Below the pieces are notes generated by a model. It had not been told where the DNA came from. It saw only the letters and a program-made list of their open reading frames with translations, and did no database searches. A stretch of DNA of 64,000 nucleotides, from positions 1 through 64,000 of the forward strand of contig JAFUXG010000021.1 of assembly GCA_017470935.1 (NCBI GenBank), in the 5' to 3' direction. How positions within the stretch are numbered: the stretch's first letter is position 1; each line of letters begins with the position of its first letter. Below are positions 1 to 8,472 of the stretch, piece after piece. This DNA comes from Lachnospiraceae bacterium (GTDB lineage Bacteria; Bacillota; Clostridia; Lachnospirales; Lachnospiraceae). The translations under genes and the position numbers were made by a program.

Positions 1-80
1 GAGCATTGTCTCCTATGTATATAGTTGGTTTTGGTCGATTGACATTATACACTAAATAGGGGGTCAATGCTCATTTTTTT
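1..80 (+). terminator. Probable terminator at left edge
   Basis: GAGCATTG at the first bases pairs with CAATGCTC at about 66-73, which is followed by a run of T. The loop is long (about 55 nt), so this may be the 3' part of a larger structured element cut by the window edge. Confidence 0.45.
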
Positions 81-163
81 GCAAACCCTCAGAAATAAAG
101 GCTTTAGAAACAAAAAATGGGGTGTCAGTTTGACACTACCAGTATCTTGAAGGAGGGTTTACT

Positions 164-355
164 ATGACAAACTTGGAACAAGATACATCTTCATCAAATA
201 ATGACTTACTTGATATCCCAGATAACAAACTTCATAAGGCTATTGTGTTAAGTGTGCAGGCAGAAATTGAAAGAAAAGAAAAATTAGGTTTACCTATTGC
301 AAGATTTGATAGGCAAACTGGTAAAGTTTATATGGAACAGATAAATGTTATATAA
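164..355 (+). CDS. Small uncharacterised protein (63 aa)
   Basis: A 63-residue soluble, charged protein with a good Shine-Dalgarno (GGAGGG about 8 nt upstream). The N-terminal half is acidic and probably disordered. The C-terminal half has a helix rich in Glu/Lys followed by LPIARFDRQTGKVYME, a pattern seen in many short Clostridial proteins of unknown role. It is the first of a group of small AT-rich genes that look like an accessory islet, different in base composition from the genes after 1.4 kb. A short palindrome (GTGTCAGTTTGACAC, about 123-137) lies just upstream and could be an operator. No function can be assigned. Confidence 0.6.
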   Translation: MTNLEQDTSSSNNDLLDIPDNKLHKAIVLSVQAEIERKEKLGLPIARFDRQTGKVYMEQINVI

Positions 356-457
356 ATTATTATAAAAAGATGGACAGAAAGAATGTTTATAACAGAGCAT
401 TCTTTCTTTCATTATATAAGTAGAAAGGGAGGTGTTCAAGATGATAACCAAGGTTTT

Positions 458-523
458 ATGTGGTTTTTCATTATAGGTGCAGTTGCACTTTGTAATATGC
501 TTAGTGAAGAGGGTGACAGATAG
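458..523 (+). CDS. Possible tiny membrane peptide (21 aa)
   Basis: ATG TGG TTT TTC starts a 21-residue peptide with one hydrophobic stretch (MWFFIIGAVALCNML) and a charged end (SEEGDR). A weak AAGG lies 4-5 nt upstream. It sits between two small accessory genes. The coding potential is plausible but unproven. Confidence 0.25.
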   Translation: MWFFIIGAVALCNMLSEEGDR

Positions 524-536
524 GCGGTGATTCATT

Positions 537-1028
537 ATTCTTTTCATAGATTATGGGAGACCTAATGATTGTATTGATAATGCAGATTTGGAATTTGATG
601 AAGAGTTTGAGTACTCATGGCTTAAAAATCCAATAAATATTAGAATAATTGAAGAAGTTGATAATGCTGATATTGATGGTGCCTCTTGTTATAACCTAGA
701 TAACCCAAATGACATATTTGGGGTATCTGATTTAAGTAGTGGCTCTAAAGCTTTAATGTTAGTAAATATGTTGGATAACCCTAAGATCTGGGGACCTCTT
801 TTTGGAGATAATTGCATTGACTTACTTATGGAAATATCGAAACAAAAGGATGTTATAGTTTATATGAAACATATGTTAACTTTCCCTAATAAAGAGTCTT
901 TTGAGGGATATAGTTTAAGGCTTCATAGGGCTTATATTGATCATGATGATTATGTAAGAGATCTTATAGAAGGTATTACTGAAGTCATTTGTAATGAAAG
1001 ACAACAATCTAAGTATAATAGGGAGTGA
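537..1028 (+). CDS. DUF4869 family protein, start uncertain
   Basis: Acidic soluble protein of the DUF4869 family, recognised from the order of conserved blocks: an N-terminal strand, then EYSWLKNPINIRIIEEVD, then the LSSGSKALMLV segment and a GDNC motif followed by a helix. The function of the family is unknown. The usual family N-terminus (ML-x-I-x-FG) aligns with codons from about 537, where the frame offers only ATT (MLFIDYG if ATT starts), 7 nt after GGCGGTG. The first standard start, TTG at 588, would remove the conserved first strand. The frame is closed by TGA at 528. Either a rare ATT start is used or the true start was lost. The stop overlaps the beginning of the next reading frame. 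Confidence 0.6.
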   Translation: MLFIDYGRPNDCIDNADLEFDEEFEYSWLKNPINIRIIEEVDNADIDGASCYNLDNPNDIFGVSDLSSGSKALMLVNMLDNPKIWGPLFGDNCIDLLMEISKQKDVIVYMKHMLTFPNKESFEGYSLRLHRAYIDHDDYVRDLIEGITEVICNERQQSKYNRE

Positions 1029-1036
1029 TTATTATT

Positions 1037-1303
1037 ATGCCTGATGGGTTAACCAAACAGCAACATGAGGATTTTGAGTGGTTTAAGGTTAACAGAGAGA
1101 AATTGTATACTCAATATGGTACTGGTACTTTAGTGATATCAAACAGAAAAGTGCTTAATTTCTTTAATGATTATGTTGAAGCAGCAAAATATGTGATGGC
1201 TAATTATGAAAGAGGTACTTGTATTGTTCAGCAGCTCTCAAAAGATGAAAGCTGCTATACCTTTAGTGCTGGAGGTGGAATAATAAGCAGTAGCCAGCAA
1301 TAA
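1037..1303 (+). CDS. Small DUF5678-like protein
   Basis: About 88 residues. The segment FEWFKVNREKLYTQYGTG, followed by a short strand (TLVISNRKVL) and a helix (DYVEAAKYVMANY), resembles DUF5678-type small proteins, which have no established function. ATG at 1037 is preferred over GTG at 1025 because the GGGAG Shine-Dalgarno (1021-1025) is too close to the GTG. It follows the DUF4869 gene directly and is probably co-transcribed, so the two may act as a pair. The C-terminus (GGGIISSSQQ) is low complexity. Confidence 0.55.
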   Translation: MPDGLTKQQHEDFEWFKVNREKLYTQYGTGTLVISNRKVLNFFNDYVEAAKYVMANYERGTCIVQQLSKDESCYTFSAGGGIISSSQQ

Positions 1304-1340
1304 GAAAAGAAGATAAATATTCATTGAATAAAATAAATAA

Positions 1341-1414
1341 ATGCCGTCAATCCTAGAGATAACATTTAATCGGGGAAGTGCAAAAGCACTTTACTGGGAT
1401 TGGGGGCATTTTTT
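1341..1414 (+). promoter_or_regulatory. Two-hairpin structure over the ywmB ribosome binding site
   Basis: ATGCC-GT-CAATCC (1341-1353) pairs with GGATTG-GG-GGCAT (1396-1408), with an inner hairpin AAGTGC-AAAA-GCACTT (1376-1391) and a T-run at 1409-1414. It can act as a terminator for the upstream genes. The only Shine-Dalgarno for the next gene (GGGGG, 1402-1406) lies inside the 3' arm, so the stem would also hide that ribosome binding site. Confidence 0.5.
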
Positions 1415-2164
1415 ATGACAAAAAAGGTCAAGATTAGCTTTATGATAGTGGTGTGGAGCATCGTTGCTATTCAGATGTACGTTAATTACAGGCAGGGTGC
1501 GGATAGCACGGTAACTGCATTTTCGGTGGTGGATGACAGCATCAGGTCGGAGACTGTTAAGGGATATGGGTATTTCGAGACCATGGAGCTTGGTGATGTG
1601 AGCCGCAGAAAAATGCTGGAAAGGATAGCGGGAAAGCTTGGTATAACTGACGGATATACATTTAGCGAGGGCATGGGAGACGGCTTTACCAAGACGATCC
1701 TCACAAAGGAGGCGAAGCATGCCAGGACAGTGATACAGATAGTAAGTCTCTATGATAGTGAGGATGCCGGTGGGGTGCCTGAGCAGTATATTGCTGTGGA
1801 GATCAGTGCTGACGGAAGCTCTAAGCAGGCGGTGGAGCTGTATCACAGGGTAAAGCAGATATATGAGGATATGGGGATCAAATGTCAGGCAAGCTTAGAG
1901 GTGGACGCAAGCAGGAAAGGCAACTATGTGGATTCCCAGGGGAAAGGAATATTTGAGGATATATTAAAGGCCTTAAAGGCAGGCCGGGTGGATTCCATTA
2001 TGGAAAATGGGATATGCACCGTATATGGCTATACTAAGACCGAGGACAGCTATCTCACTTTAAATGGGGAGAAGGTCAATCTGCAGATAGTTCTTACCTA
2101 TGATGAGGAGAAGGATACCACATATATCAAGATCGGCATGCCTATTGTAAATTCCTCATATTAA
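1415..2164 (+). CDS. YwmB family protein (TATA-binding-like fold)
   Basis: About 249 residues with an N-terminal signal anchor (KISFMIVVWSIVAIQMYV) and an extracytoplasmic domain. The second half (VEISADGSSKQAVELYHRVKQIYEDMG, then KCQASLEVDASRKG) matches the YwmB family of Firmicutes, which has a TBP-like fold and no defined function. In relatives it often lies near cell-envelope or sporulation genes, and here sipL follows at 2.9 kb. ATG at 1415 is chosen because GGGGG lies 8 nt upstream; a TTG 15 nt earlier has no ribosome binding site. The name rests on overall pattern, so it is a moderate call. Confidence 0.65.
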   Translation: MTKKVKISFMIVVWSIVAIQMYVNYRQGADSTVTAFSVVDDSIRSETVKGYGYFETMELGDVSRRKMLERIAGKLGITDGYTFSEGMGDGFTKTILTKEAKHARTVIQIVSLYDSEDAGGVPEQYIAVEISADGSSKQAVELYHRVKQIYEDMGIKCQASLEVDASRKGNYVDSQGKGIFEDILKALKAGRVDSIMENGICTVYGYTKTEDSYLTLNGEKVNLQIVLTYDEEKDTTYIKIGMPIVNSSY

Positions 2165-2435
2165 GATCTGGTTTATGAATTATATTATGATCAAAATAAT
2201 AGATAAGGCATTGTGACATTACCTTATATAATTAAATTTAAAAATAATTTAAAAATTTTTCTCATATTTGCCATGGTTTGTCCAGGGCAGGTGTTATCCT
2301 TGGTTTATCGTAATTGATATAAGCTGTGTAATGACAAAGGCTTATGTGTTCTTACGGATATGTGATACAAGTATGGTATTATGTATCACTGATTACCGAT
2401 GACAATGGTCATATACGAAAGGCAAGGTGGGTTAA
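2165..2435 (+). other. Intergenic region, AT-rich
   Basis: About 270 bp with no convincing gene. It holds AT-rich stretches and an imperfect palindrome GTGATACAAGTATGGTATTATGTATCAC split over 2361-2390, probably the promoter area of the following small gene. Confidence 0.3.
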
Positions 2436-2705
2436 ATGAAGAACAGTACAGCGCGTAAGATGGTTTTTAATAAGGCTCCTTATGATAACGTCATTATGTT
2501 TCCGGGAACGGAATACATGCTTGAGACCGATCATGAGCTTGATAATGACTTTAATGCAGATTATGATGGCGATAGTGGTGTTATTGGCATTTTGTTTGAT
2601 GGCCTTTTAATGAGTAGGCTTTCGGATATACTTTCACCTATCATATGTACAGCCTGCTTCGTATATATAATGTGCCAGGTGTTTAATTGGCTTATGTATG
2701 TGTGA
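2436..2705 (+). CDS. Small membrane protein of unknown function
   Basis: 89 residues: a soluble acidic N-terminal half (ELDNDFNADYDGDSG) and one C-terminal hydrophobic segment (ILSPIICTACFVYIMCQVFNWLMYV) ending at the C-terminus, so it is probably a single-pass or tail-anchored protein. A GGTGGG lies about 8 nt upstream of the ATG. It stands alone between the YwmB-like gene and sipL in the same direction. No family is recognised. It could be a sporulation-related small protein, but only the position suggests this. Confidence 0.5.
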   Translation: MKNSTARKMVFNKAPYDNVIMFPGTEYMLETDHELDNDFNADYDGDSGVIGILFDGLLMSRLSDILSPIICTACFVYIMCQVFNWLMYV

Positions 2706-2871
2706 CCGATACCTGCTGCAATGCTCATGGGCAGAACAATATATGCTCTGGATTTTGCTTAGACGGTATTTGTGAGGATAATACATGGCATATCTTGGAT
2801 AACCTCCGCATATAATGATGGATAGATAGAAGGATTTTTATTCACAATTATTCATTATTATAGGAGGCAGT

Positions 2872-4422
2872 ATGGAGCTTATTAAGAAACAGATCAACAA
2901 TTATACATGGAAAGTGAAGAATGTAATGCAGTTTACCTTGGATGACACGGTCAACGTTCCGGATAATCTTCTGGATATGGAGAGATTAGTGCTTGTCAAG
3001 GGCAATGTTGTTATCGAGGAAACCCAGGCTATGGTGGACCGCTTTCAGGTGAAGGGCAATCTTAATTATCAGATACTTTACCTTGCGGATAAGGAGAGCA
3101 ATACCTTTGACAGCCTGACGGGAAGGGTGCCCTTTGTAGAGTATATTAATGCAGATGGGACAAAGGAGACGGATTACATAGAGGTACATGCCAGCTTAAA
3201 TGATCTTACAGTCACCATGCTGCATTCAAGAAAGCTTTCATTAAGGGCACTTATAGGCATTGATTATCAGGTTAAGGAGATGGAGTCCTTTGACGCAGTT
3301 ACCTCCATAGAGGATGAGGGAAGTGCAGAGGTGCTTAGCGGCAACATTTCCATGATGAGCCTGATGATGCAGGATAAGAAGCCCTTGACGGTTGAGGAGC
3401 AGGTGGAGATTCCCGGGAATAAGCCCGATATATATCAGGTTATATGGAAGAGCATGAATGTGACGAATCCACAGATAAAGTCTGAGGATGGTTATCTTCT
3501 CATAAGCGGCAATCTGTCAGTATTTCTTGTGTACACTGCTGAGGAAGAGGGGATGCCCATACAGTATTTTACACTGGAGGTACCCTTTGAGAGAAGGATG
3601 GACGTGAGTGCTTCTACTGCTGATATGATATCAGGAAGTGTATTGTGTCTTGACCAGTACCATATTACGGTTGTTCCTGATGACAAGGGACAGGATAGAA
3701 TATTGGAGCTTGCTGCTGATTTCACAGTTGAGATCAAGCTGTATGGCGAGGAGGAGCTTAAGCTTGTTCAGGATGCGTATTCAACAGACGTGATGATAGA
3801 GCCGGTCTGGAAGGAGTTTTCTCTGCAGCATTTACTTATGCGTAACTGCGCAAAGACCAGGATATCCGAGACCATCGACATGCCAAAAAGCCAGTCTGTA
3901 TTGCAGATATGCTACACCGAGGGCTCTGTGACAATAGAGGAGACAAAGCGTACTCCTAAGGGGATATCCGTTGACGGTGTTTTGTCTGCACAGGTGACCT
4001 ATCTTAACAAGGATGATAACGGAACACTTGCTTCTGATACCTTTGATATTCCATTTACAAGTGAGATTGAGGTCAATGGAATGGATCAGGAGGTTACATA
4101 TTCAATTGTACCATTTATCGACCAGATACAGGCGGTGCAGATGTCTGACTCGCAGATCGAGATCAAGGCAGAGATTTCCTTAGAGCTGCTTGCATTTGCT
4201 AACGAGAGGGCAAAGGCGGTACTTAACATGGAGATCAAGCCTGTGAATCTTGATGACAAGATGAAGCTGCCGGGCATTACCTGCTACATAGTTAAGCCTG
4301 GGGATACGTTGTGGAGTATTGCAAAGAGATACTACACAACAGTGGATAGGATCAGGGAGATCAACAAGCTTGAATCGGATATGATATATTCGGGTGATAA
4401 GCTGGTTATCTTGAAGGAGTGA
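2872..4422 (+). CDS. sipL: SipL-like spore coat morphogenetic protein (DUF3794 + LysM)
   Basis: 516 residues. Three consecutive DUF3794-type segments (roughly residues 10-160, 165-310, 315-450) are followed by a C-terminal LysM domain (about 468-516) beginning YIVKPGDTLWSIAKRYY and ending SGDKLVILKE. This architecture is that of SipL of Clostridioides difficile, which binds SpoIVA through the LysM domain and is needed to place the coat and cortex layers around the forespore. There is no signal peptide, as expected for a mother-cell protein. The start has an excellent AGGAGG 5 nt upstream. A strong terminator follows directly, so this is a monocistronic gene. It implies that the organism or a recent ancestor sporulates. 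Confidence 0.85.
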   Translation: MELIKKQINNYTWKVKNVMQFTLDDTVNVPDNLLDMERLVLVKGNVVIEETQAMVDRFQVKGNLNYQILYLADKESNTFDSLTGRVPFVEYINADGTKETDYIEVHASLNDLTVTMLHSRKLSLRALIGIDYQVKEMESFDAVTSIEDEGSAEVLSGNISMMSLMMQDKKPLTVEEQVEIPGNKPDIYQVIWKSMNVTNPQIKSEDGYLLISGNLSVFLVYTAEEEGMPIQYFTLEVPFERRMDVSASTADMISGSVLCLDQYHITVVPDDKGQDRILELAADFTVEIKLYGEEELKLVQDAYSTDVMIEPVWKEFSLQHLLMRNCAKTRISETIDMPKSQSVLQICYTEGSVTIEETKRTPKGISVDGVLSAQVTYLNKDDNGTLASDTFDIPFTSEIEVNGMDQEVTYSIVPFIDQIQAVQMSDSQIEIKAEISLELLAFANERAKAVLNMEIKPVNLDDKMKLPGITCYIVKPGDTLWSIAKRYYTTVDRIREINKLESDMIYSGDKLVILKE

Positions 4423-4436
4423 GATATAGATATTAT

Positions 4437-4466
4437 AAGGGGATGCACTGCTGCATCCCCTTGTTC
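4437..4466 (+). terminator. Rho-independent terminator after sipL
   Basis: AAGGGGATGCA-CTGC-TGCATCCCCTT stem, followed by a T-rich stretch. Confidence 0.85.
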
Positions 4467-4544
4467 TTTGTTTACCGCATAGCCGCTGATGCGAAAAATG
4501 TCAGCTAGGGTACGATTATATCTTCCCTGCTCGATTCTATTGTA

Positions 4545-5645
4545 TTATAATATCTTCTCGATCGTAAGTCCGGGCTTCATTGCCAGATCCACATAGGTGC
4601 CGCCTACCATCAGGCTTGGCTTTGAAGGTGTGGTATTGTTAGTGAGTATTATCTCGCCCTGGCTTCCGTCACTCAGAAGTACGGTGTTGTGGAGATATGT
4701 ATCTGCTATTCCTCGTAGAAATGGAATCATATATTGAGGATCATACTTGGTGTAGCCCTCATCCTCAAACATTCTGATCACCTGGAAGGGACATATGCCA
4801 TCCCGGTAACATCGGTTGGCGGTCATGGCCTCGTATACGTCCACAATACCTATGACCTTGGCGGTGTAGCATATCTTGTCGCCAGTCACCTTCATGGGAT
4901 AGCCTGTGCCGTCACATTTCTCATGGTGCATAAGAGCCGCCTGGGCTATCTCCTCGTCCACATTCTTGGATTTCAACAGATTATATCCCTTTGCCGGATG
5001 GGATTTGATCATCTGGAATTCTTCCTCAGTAAGCTTTCCCGGCTTCTGTATGATCTCCTTGGGAATAAGCACCTTTCCGATATCATGGAGCATTCCTGCA
5101 ACAGTTATCTTCTTGAGCTGCTCCTCGTCAAAATGCAGCCATCTGCCAAGTATGTTGGCAAGGAGTGCAACATTTAAGGAATGTGCATAGGTGGAATCGT
5201 CAAAATACCGAATGTTGCTCAATATATCCATAAGCTGATATGTGTTGGTGGCATTCTCCATAATGTTGTTGGCAGAATCAAAAAGCTCATCCATGTTAAC
5301 ACTGTCAGTCTTCTTGGCAATATCATTAAGAGCATGTGTAAATGTTTCCGTTGTCTCGTTGAATTCTTCCTCGAATTTCTTAAAAGCCTCGCTCTGGCGC
5401 AGCTTTTCTGAGTGGGAGGGCTGGGACTTCTGCAGTGATGGCGGGATTCCTGCCTTCTTCTCAGGGACGGGCTCTTCACCATCGTATATAGCCACTGACA
5501 CGATGGAAGAAAAGTGAAGGATATCCAAAATCTCCTGTGTCACCTCTTTGTTCTTCTTGACCAGCAGCTGACTGCCCTTATATACATCCTCAGCAATCTT
5601 CATTCCCTTGGTTAACTTGTGAAGCATTATCTGTTTAACTGCCAT
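4545..5645 (-). CDS. HD-GYP domain c-di-GMP phosphodiesterase
   Basis: 366 residues. An N-terminal region of about 60 residues (MLHKLTKGMKIAEDVYKGSQLL) resembles the small beta domain often placed before HD-GYP. A coiled linker follows, then the HD-GYP domain (about 150-330) with HSLNVALLANILG, MLHDIGK, the HHEKCDGTGYP signature and DVYEAM. All metal-binding His/Asp positions appear present. Such enzymes hydrolyse c-di-GMP to pGpG or GMP. No membrane segment is visible, so it is cytosolic; the short tail (TVLLSDGSQGEIILTNN) looks like a small beta domain. AAGGAATTC stands before the ATG. It is a single gene facing sipL. Confidence 0.85.
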   Translation of the reverse strand: MAVKQIMLHKLTKGMKIAEDVYKGSQLLVKKNKEVTQEILDILHFSSIVSVAIYDGEEPVPEKKAGIPPSLQKSQPSHSEKLRQSEAFKKFEEEFNETTETFTHALNDIAKKTDSVNMDELFDSANNIMENATNTYQLMDILSNIRYFDDSTYAHSLNVALLANILGRWLHFDEEQLKKITVAGMLHDIGKVLIPKEIIQKPGKLTEEEFQMIKSHPAKGYNLLKSKNVDEEIAQAALMHHEKCDGTGYPMKVTGDKICYTAKVIGIVDVYEAMTANRCYRDGICPFQVIRMFEDEGYTKYDPQYMIPFLRGIADTYLHNTVLLSDGSQGEIILTNNTTPSKPSLMVGGTYVDLAMKPGLTIEKIL

Positions 5646-5771
5646 GGGTGAATTCCTTTCTCATCTAAATTGCATTATCCGCAGTGGTAGGATTAATCGT
5701 CTAAATATACATTAGTAAATAATTAATTCCTTATAATTATAAAAAAATGTTATCATAAAGTCAATGAAATC

Positions 5772-5800
5772 TTGACCTGTCAATAGGATTAAGGTATTAT
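5772..5800 (+). promoter_or_regulatory. Predicted metK promoter
   Basis: TTGACC, 17-nt spacer, TATTAT. Good match to a housekeeping sigma-A promoter, about 100 nt before metK. Confidence 0.65.
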
Positions 5801-5814
5801 ATATAGATGATTAA

Positions 5815-5875
5815 TGGGTGTTTGCGAAATTCATTAACAACAAAAGGGTGTATATTTGAGTTATGCAATTGCCTA
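5815..5875 (+). repeat. Short foldback repeat in the metK leader
   Basis: The left arm TGGGTGTTTGCGAAATTCA and right arm TGAGTTATGCAATTGCCTA are degenerate versions of the terminal inverted repeats of the 212-bp element at 54255-54466. TGTATATTTGAGTT and the final TGCCTA are shared. It looks like an internally deleted copy. It lies between the metK promoter and the gene and so becomes part of the 5' untranslated region. Confidence 0.7.
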
Positions 5876-5901
5876 AAATGTTAAAAACAGGAGTGAAGAC
5901 A

Positions 5902-7089
5902 ATGGAGAAATTATTATTTACATCGGAGTCCGTTACAGAGGGACATCCCGATAAGATCTGCGATCAGATTTCTGATGCGGTGTTAGACGAGCTTATGAGA
6001 CAGGATCCCAACAGCCGTGTTGCCTGTGAGACCTCTATTACAACAGGCCTTGTGCTTGTTATGGGAGAGATATCGACGAACGCATATGTTGATATTCAGA
6101 AGATAGTAAGAGACACCATCAGAGAGATAGGCTATGACCATTCTGATTACGGTTTTGATTGTAACACATGTGGTGTGATTGCCGCCATTGATGAGCAGAG
6201 TGCTGATATTGCCATGGGCGTGGACAAGGCACTTGAAGCAAAGGAGAATCAGATGAGCGATGAGGATATTGAGGCCATTGGTGCAGGAGACCAGGGTATG
6301 ATGTTCGGTTATGCCACCAATGAGACAGAGGAATACATGCCTTATCCTATAAGTCTTGCGCACAAGCTTGCAAAGAGACTTACTGAGGTTCGTAAGAACG
6401 GCACACTTCCCTACCTCCGTCCCGATGGAAAGACCCAGGTTTCTGTTGAGTATGACGAGGACGGAAAGCCTGTAAGATTAGAGGCTGTAGTTCTTTCAAC
6501 ACAGCATGATGCAGATGTTACCCAGGAGCAGATTCATGCAGATATTAAGAAGGAAGTATTTGATGTGATCCTTCCTAAGGAGCTGGTGGATGATGAGACC
6601 AAGTTCTTCATCAACCCTACAGGGCGTTTTGTTATTGGCGGACCTAACGGAGATTCAGGTCTTACAGGACGTAAGATCATAGTAGATACCTACGGTGGAT
6701 ACGCACGCCACGGCGGTGGAGCATTCTCCGGTAAGGATTGTACAAAGGTTGACCGTTCTGCTGCCTATGCTGCAAGATATGTGGCTAAGAATATTGTGGG
6801 TGCAGGACTTGCTGATAAATGCGAGATACAGCTTTCATATGCTATCGGTGTGGCAAGACCTACCTCTGTGAGAGTTGATACCTTTGGAACAGGCAAGCTT
6901 CCTGAGAGAAAGCTTGTGGAGATCGTAAGAGAGAATTTCGATCTTCGTCCGGCAGGAATTATCAAGATGTTAGACCTTAGACGTCCTATATATAAGCAGA
7001 CAGCTGCTTACGGACATTTCGGAAGACTTGATCTTGATCTTCCATGGGAGAAGCTTGACATGGTAGACAAGCTGAAGAGCTATCTGTAA
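5902..7089 (+). CDS. metK: S-adenosylmethionine synthetase
   Basis: 395 residues, normal family length. Makes S-adenosylmethionine from methionine and ATP. Clear motifs are [17 protein letters not shown] at the N-terminus, [12 protein letters not shown] (central, ATP binding) and [19 protein letters not shown] (phosphate loop). ATG at 5902 gives the family N-terminus [10 protein letters not shown] and has GGAG upstream; the frame extends to 5863 but that part lies in the repeat-derived leader. No SAM riboswitch is visible before it, although many Firmicutes control metK with one. The gene stands alone and ends at a two-way terminator. Confidence 0.97.
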   Translation: MEKLLFTSESVTEGHPDKICDQISDAVLDELMRQDPNSRVACETSITTGLVLVMGEISTNAYVDIQKIVRDTIREIGYDHSDYGFDCNTCGVIAAIDEQSADIAMGVDKALEAKENQMSDEDIEAIGAGDQGMMFGYATNETEEYMPYPISLAHKLAKRLTEVRKNGTLPYLRPDGKTQVSVEYDEDGKPVRLEAVVLSTQHDADVTQEQIHADIKKEVFDVILPKELVDDETKFFINPTGRFVIGGPNGDSGLTGRKIIVDTYGGYARHGGGAFSGKDCTKVDRSAAYAARYVAKNIVGAGLADKCEIQLSYAIGVARPTSVRVDTFGTGKLPERKLVEIVRENFDLRPAGIIKMLDLRRPIYKQTAAYGHFGRLDLDLPWEKLDMVDKLKSYL

Positions 7090-7129
7090 GAAGAAGCCAA
7101 CAGGCGGTATGATATAATGAGCAAAGTAG

Positions 7130-7202
7130 CCGATTTGCACACTTGTGTGCAAAATCGGATATTTTGCGGCGCACAATGTCCAGTGGACATTGGTTCTGCG
7201 CC
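7130..7202 (+). other. Two consecutive intergenic hairpins after metK
   Basis: CCGATTT-GCACACTTGTGTGC-AAAATCGG (7130-7158), then GGCGCA-CAATGTCCAGTGGACATTG-GTTCTGCGCC (7168-7202). Both stems are long. They have no T-run, so they are not classical terminators. They may be part of an intergenic repeat or processed from the metK transcript. Confidence 0.5.
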
Positions 7203-7269
7203 GACCGTAGTGGAACGAAGATGTCCTCACGGAGACGATAGTCGACGTGATATATCAGATAATACTATA

Positions 7270-7310
7270 AAAGGCTCTGTTGCAGCATATGCTGTGACAG
7301 AGCCTTTATA
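7270..7310. terminator. Bidirectional terminator between metK and the DegV gene
   Basis: AAAGGCTCTGT-TGCAGCATATGCTGTG-ACAGAGCCTTT; A-rich on the left and T-rich on the right, so it can serve both converging genes. Confidence 0.8.
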
Positions 7311-7317
7311 TTATAAA

Positions 7318-8205
7318 CTAGAGTCCCCTTTCAGCTCCCCAGAAGAATAGTGCAACAGTTCCGGGACCAGTGTGGCTTCCGATGACCGTTCCGATACTGT
7401 ATATCTGAACCCTTCCGTCTAAGTTGGGAAATCTTTCCTCTATAAGATCTGCTACGGCTCTTGCATCCTCATAGCATGCGGATTGGCTGATGTAGCATTT
7501 ACCGTCATAATTGAGGCCGCCTCTTGCAAGCGCTTCCATCTTATCCACGATCGCCTTGATCACCTTGCGCTTAGACCGAATCTTCTCCCTTACTATAAGC
7601 TTGCCCTCGCTGTTCACATTCATTAGAGGACAGATGTTCAACATGTTGCCGATGGTGCCGGCTGCCTTGGAAATACGTCCGCCCCTGATAAAATAGGTCA
7701 GGGTCGTGGAGAAGAACCAGTGGTTGTCGAACAGCAGATTTGCATTGGCCCAGTCTGCAAGCTCGTCAAGAGACATTCCTTCATCCCGCTTGTCTGCCAG
7801 AGCATCCATGAGAAAACCATATCCTGAAGAAGCAGCAAGGGAGTCTATTATGATTATCCTTCTATCAGGAAATTCCTCCGTAAGCATATCTCTTGCAATA
7901 CATGCGGAGTTGTATACCCCTGAAATTCCTGAGGATAGGGTAAGATGTAAAATGTCCTTGCCATCCTCAAGGAAGGACCTGAAGTAATTCACAAATTCAT
8001 CGGCATTGACCTGGGAGGTCTTGGTCATTGCACCCTCTGACATTTTGCTATAGAATTCCTCAAAGGAGATGGATCTGCCCAGATCATCAGGGTAGGTCAT
8101 GTCATCTAGCATAAAATGAAAGCATATATAATGTATATTCCTTTTGCTGAAGTGTTCCTCACTCAAATCTGCCGTGGAACAGCAGGACAATATATAATCA
8201 CCCAT
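7318..8205 (-). CDS. DegV family fatty-acid-binding protein
   Basis: 295 residues, typical DegV length. These proteins bind a fatty acid and, in FakB members, present it to the kinase FakA for phosphorylation. The N-terminus (ILSCCSTADLSEEHF), the TSQVNADEF block and the LSSGISGVYNSA segment (residues about 60-105) are characteristic, as is the C-terminal IGTVIGSHTGPGTVALFF. The usual first STADL motif is preserved. AGGAGG lies 7 nt before the ATG. No FakA gene is present in the window. It is a single gene converging on metK and divergent from the transketolase genes. Confidence 0.88.
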   Translation of the reverse strand: MGDYILSCCSTADLSEEHFSKRNIHYICFHFMLDDMTYPDDLGRSISFEEFYSKMSEGAMTKTSQVNADEFVNYFRSFLEDGKDILHLTLSSGISGVYNSACIARDMLTEEFPDRRIIIIDSLAASSGYGFLMDALADKRDEGMSLDELADWANANLLFDNHWFFSTTLTYFIRGGRISKAAGTIGNMLNICPLMNVNSEGKLIVREKIRSKRKVIKAIVDKMEALARGGLNYDGKCYISQSACYEDARAVADLIEERFPNLDGRVQIYSIGTVIGSHTGPGTVALFFWGAERGL

Positions 8206-8472
8206 TGGAAAATCCTCCTAACCACCCTTACATTCTATTAATTATCTTCTGTAATATATTATTGCCAAATTAGTGATATATTAATAAATTGTATTATATC
8301 ACAGTAAATGGACTAATGCAAAAAAAGTATGGTGATTATACAATTTGAATAAAATACATAAAAAATGCATTTATTTTATGGCAAACATTTTCCGAAAAAA
8401 AGGTTGCTTTTTTCCTTGTTGTCTATAAAATAGTATGTGGAATTCTAATATATGCATAGTTAGGAGATTATC
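8206..8472. other. Divergent promoter region, DegV and transketolase genes
   Basis: 267 bp, strongly AT-rich. It contains several TATAAT-like blocks in both directions (for example CTATAAAAT near 8425) and no gene. Individual promoters cannot be assigned with confidence. Confidence 0.35.

Noticed and set aside
1341..1414. Known riboswitch (c-di-GMP, THF, ZTP types) before the ywmB-like gene
   Set aside because: None of the conserved core motifs of these classes was found; only pairing is visible.
5801..5901. SAM riboswitch before metK
   Set aside because: The leader is only about 95 nt long, is largely made of the foldback repeat and lacks the S-box core.
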